From: Nemertoderma westbladi | Taxonomy: Eukaryota; Xenacoelomorpha; Nemertodermatida; Nemertodermatidae | DNA: 48,536 nucleotides | Direction: 5' to 3' | Assembly (NCBI GenBank): GCA_032718475.1 | Contig: JAUCBJ010007327.1 | Span: forward strand, 1 to 48,536 | Shown here: piece by piece, positions 46,083 to 48,536 of the stretch | Numbering within the stretch: position 1 is the first letter of the stretch | Layout: each line of letters opens with the position of its first letter | Notes under the pieces: generated by a model | Told to the model about the DNA's origin: nothing | Seen by the model: only the letters and a program-made list of their open reading frames with translations | Database searches by the model: none | Translations under genes and position numbers: made by a program

Positions 46083-47349
46083 AAGCTTTTCCCGACAATC
46101 GAACTTTAATACCCACCAACGTAATGTTCACAACGCGTATATAGAAGCCAAAGTAGGAAGAAGAAGGTCGGATGGTGCCAATACGAGTACCAGTACCGCT
46201 ACTACAGTTCGTACGCCTATTATCTGCACCATCTGTGGATCGAGTTTTACAAGAAATTCTACGTTATACGCACATGGAAGAACGGTGCACAATATGATAA
46301 ATAAGTTTTCGCGTGGGTGGAAACAAAAGAGCGAATCATCCAAAATCGCTCAAGCTGATCAGGGCTCTTTACGTAATTTAATACATTGTCCTGCGAAAGG
46401 GAGTTGCAACTTCCACTGCAAACGAAGAAATGATCTTATACAGCATTTTGCCGATGAACATGAACGCGAGTTGCTTGAAGAGCAGAAATTAAGTTTTCAG
46501 TCAAAATCGGAGTTTTACACTTGGAAACAAGACTGCAAGAGGAAGAATCGTCTACCCAACAGAGGTACAATTCTAATACCGGGCCCAGAAAGATAGTTAG
46601 CGAGGAAACTATTATGAGATACTTTACCTGCTTTAGAAGTGGAAACTACAAACCGCAAAATACTAAGAAAGAATCGAATGTTCAAGGGTCATGTGAAATT
46701 AATAATTTTTGTCCCGGGGCAATTACTGCACGCTTTCATAATTCAGGTGCGTTATTATTTATTTTTTTAAAACTATTTTATATTCTTAAATTGTTACTTT
46801 TTGATCAGAATATCCCCCAAAATCGGGAGAAAAAGGACCATTTTTTCCCTAGGAAAAAAAGTATCACTTTTCGAAAGTGCATCGAAGTAGAAAAGGTTTG
46901 CACATAATTTGAGCAAAATCCATGCACATACCGGTACTCAAAAGTTATTGCAACTTTAGTGTCTGCAAGAAGTACTCCAAAACGGAACTCAATTTCCAAC
47001 ACAACGTAATTGTATTATGTGCGTGGGGTGAGCAAGTGGGGTGCGTGAGGTCTTTCAAATGCTAGGTCCTTATTTACAAAAACTGTTTTTTTCTTACACT
47101 AACTGACTTTAATAATTGTACTGTATTTGTTTTAGGAGTGTTGATGTTACCTACCAGCCGAACCATGTAGGTCATGATTCTGAATTGTGCCACTTGAAGT
47201 TAACGATGCAAGAAAGAGTTGAAGTTGCAGGTAAACTTGCAGCCGGTATTTCAATGGATGATGTTCTGGACTCAGTACGCTTGGAACTTGATAATTCTAA
47301 CGTTTCACGTTTGCACTTAATAACCAAACAAGACATTAAAAATATTTAA
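46051..47349 (+). pseudogene. C2H2-finger MULE-type gene, disrupted
   Basis: 46051-46596 encodes two classic C2H2 fingers (CTLCNISFSRQSNFNTH...H and CTICGSSFTRNSTLYAH...H), a variant third (CPAKGSCNFHC ... HFADEH) and LSFQSKSEFYTWKQDCK. A 1-base frame change near 46,580 leads into YFTCFRSGNYK ... GSCEINNFCPGAITARF. A donor GTGCGT (46747) and acceptor TTTTAG (ending 47135) flank a ~390-bp intron-like gap. Then come VDVTYQPNHVGHDSELCHLK and GISMDDVLDSVRLELDNSNV, ending KQDIKNI and TAA at 47347-47349. This order resembles the N-terminal part of animal MULE-type proteins, upstream of the transposase domain, which is absent. Exon phases do not join cleanly, so the gene is broken. Confidence 0.6.
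46879..47001. repeat. Dispersed repeat family C, copy 2
   Basis: This is the counterpart of 27845-27962. Here it lies in the intron-like part of the finger gene and carries an extra ACCGGTA-containing piece. Confidence 0.8.
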
Positions 47350-47609
47350 TGCGTTGGATAGAAAAATTAGTTTTTAGTAGTATACCAGCCCTTAATATTC
47401 TTTGCAGGAATTAATAAATAATTAACTAAAGACCGTGCAAGCCCTTGTAAGAAGACATTCCGAGTTTCCAATTAATTATAATATAACAATTATTTATTCA
47501 GTTACATTTTTTTGGCGTATTTCATTCAAATATATAGTAAAATGGTATATTAAAATCTTAATTAAAAATAACAAACATATAAAATAACTAAACTAAACTA
47601 CTAAGTATC

Positions 47610-47796
47610 GGGGGGGGGGGGGGGGGGGGGGGGGGGTGGTTAGGGACCGTGGACCACCTCGTCGAGTCCCTCGTTATTGCTGAACATACAGATTGGTAGT
47701 TAATTAGCAAAATTTATTGAACATCAAGGGGGCCCCAGGGGTTGAGGGCCTCGGTAGGGGAGCCACGGGCCAATAAAGGTTGAGAACCAACCACTG
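47610..47796 (-). mobile_element. hAT-like terminal fragment with poly(G) tract
   Basis: Read on the minus strand from 47796 it begins CAGTGGTTGGTTCTCAACCT and continues GGCCCGTGGCTCCCCTACC, closely resembling hAT (Charlie-like) termini of the form CAGTGGTTCTCAACC. The other side ends in an uninterrupted run of 27 G (47610-47636). No transposase is present. It is nested within the larger TIR element. Confidence 0.5.
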
Positions 47797-47870
47797 CTCT
47801 AAAATATAAATCGGTTTTATCAACATAGCATCGGCTTGTAAACGATTAACGAGAAGTAGCAAAAAAATCT

Positions 47871-47947
47871 TAGTCCATCCAAGGGCTTGAACTCGTACAT
47901 TTAATGATAAACTACAAACGGATTGTCCACTAGACCATCAGACATTT
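47871..47947 (-). other. tRNA-like sequence (SINE head or tRNA pseudogene)
   Basis: On the minus strand an A-box-like TGGTCTAGTGG (47938-47928) and a B-box-like GAGTTCAAGCCCT (47894-47882) are separated by 44 nt start to start, as in tRNA genes. The acceptor stem does not pair well, so it is not called a functional tRNA. Confidence 0.35.
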
Positions 47948-48096
47948 AGAAGAATGCTTTGTATATCGAGGGATAACAGTGTATCTGATTTTAAGTGATA
48001 ACAGCTAGCTCGGCTAACCTTACGTATTCAAATTTTCCGCGCTGCAGCCTTTCTGCCATTTCAGAGTGTTCGGTAATGACCCGCTTGTGTAGTTAG

Positions 48097-48536
48097 TAGT
48101 TCAGTAGTTGGTTCCATTTCCATAGTGAATAGAGCCACAAGACAGCACAACAGCAAGAAGTTCAGAGGTTTCTGAGTTTAGGCGTAATTACTGAATTAGG
48201 CTAATATGAATAATTAGCAGGGAGTGGCTCCACACTGGAATCCATACAGCCAGACAGCACTACAGGGTGCACCGGATTTATCCAGCGCGCATTGAAAAGC
48301 CTGGCACGCGAATTTGGTGCATTTTGCAAAAACGCGCCAAGCTTGGCACGCTGGCATGCTGCGAGCTACCAAAATGTTCATGTCGGCGTACTTTCGCTTT
48401 GACAAAATCCCTGTGCAGCTGTGCGTACAGCCGTATATCAGCAATCACTACTGGTATATCCCACCCGGCACCACACCCCACCTATCTATCATGTCCGTCC
48501 ACTGTCAGACTGTTACTTAACACTGATGCTAGCGCA
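48097..48536. other. No gene recognised
   Basis: This is the right flank of the TIR element. Overlapping ORFs at 48214-48520 lack recognisable content. GGCACGC words recur at about 48302 and 48344. Confidence 0.4.

Larger units (their letters stand above)
45721..48088 (+). mobile_element. 2.37-kb TIR transposon with 8-bp target duplication
   Basis: Both ends start ACAAGCGGGTCATTACCGAA (right end on the minus strand) and remain complementary for ~63 bp with about six mismatches. The element is flanked by a perfect direct repeat GTAGTTAG at 45713-45720 and 48089-48096. Inside are a tandem-duplicated gene start, a C2H2-finger gene relic, family-C repeat DNA, a poly(G)/hAT-like insertion and a tRNA-like sequence. 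An 8-bp duplication fits hAT, P, Merlin or some Mutator-like elements. The internal gene favours Mutator-like, but no transposase catalytic domain is present, so the copy is non-autonomous. Confidence 0.85.

Noticed and set aside
46051-46596. C2H2 ORF as a host transcription factor
   Set aside because: It lies between the TIRs of a defined transposon, its later exons match MULE-type protein order, and its frame is broken.

Overview
The window is nuclear DNA from a multicellular animal. The evidence is a seven-exon alpha-tubulin gene with GT-AG introns, including one directly after the start codon, a single-exon arylacetamide-deacetylase-type esterase, and many animal-type transposable elements. 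The DNA is AT-rich with numerous minisatellites and inverted repeats, and gene density is low. A non-vertebrate metazoan seems likely, but the sequence alone does not fix the phylum.

Layout. 1-6.4 kb: a gag-like ORF of an unidentified retroelement on the minus strand (1266-3050), with tandem duplications on its upstream side (3.2-5.0 kb) and nested hairpins downstream. 6.4-9.8 kb: two decayed minus-strand LINE relics (endonuclease and reverse-transcriptase fragments) and two dispersed repeats. 9.8-15.3 kb: a 37-bp minisatellite array split in two by a 4.5-kb LINE whose ORF1 and ORF2 each carry one in-frame stop. 15.5-16.7 kb: an intact esterase gene. 17-19.2 kb: a GC-rich patch with twin palindromes, then a tandem duplication holding a 77-aa protein with twelve consecutive x-x-x-G units (resembling the Yae1/Lto1 deca-GX3 motif) and its broken second copy. 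19.4-21.6 kb: alpha-tubulin, minus strand. 22-28.7 kb: non-coding inverted-repeat elements, chiefly a 1.9-kb foldback at 24.3-26.3 kb and a TA-flanked MITE at 28.2-28.6 kb. 29-35 kb: mostly unassigned DNA, with a tentative secreted peptide, a CpG palindrome cluster, poly(G) runs and a 45-bp minisatellite.

35.9-40 kb: a Tc1/mariner transposase relic, then a LINE with ORF1 and a PHD-endonuclease-RT ORF2 relic, abutting a second, broken copy of the gag-like ORF. 42.6-43.3 kb: another RT relic. 44.3-45.6 kb: the C-terminal part of an EnSpm/CACTA-type transposase-like gene with a plausible spliced acidic tail. 45.7-48.1 kb: a complete 2.37-kb DNA transposon with ~63-bp terminal inverted repeats and a perfect 8-bp target duplication, carrying a degenerate C2H2-finger gene of MULE-like type plus nested insertions.

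Only three host loci are supported with any strength: the esterase, the deca-GX3 protein and alpha-tubulin. They do not form a functional cluster. The rest is mostly mobile DNA and its debris. The most novel-looking objects are the 1.9-kb foldback with embedded GTTGCCATGGCAAC palindromes, the TIR element at 45,721-48,088, the gag-like family present twice, the LINE inside the minisatellite, and the duplicated deca-GX3 mini-gene.
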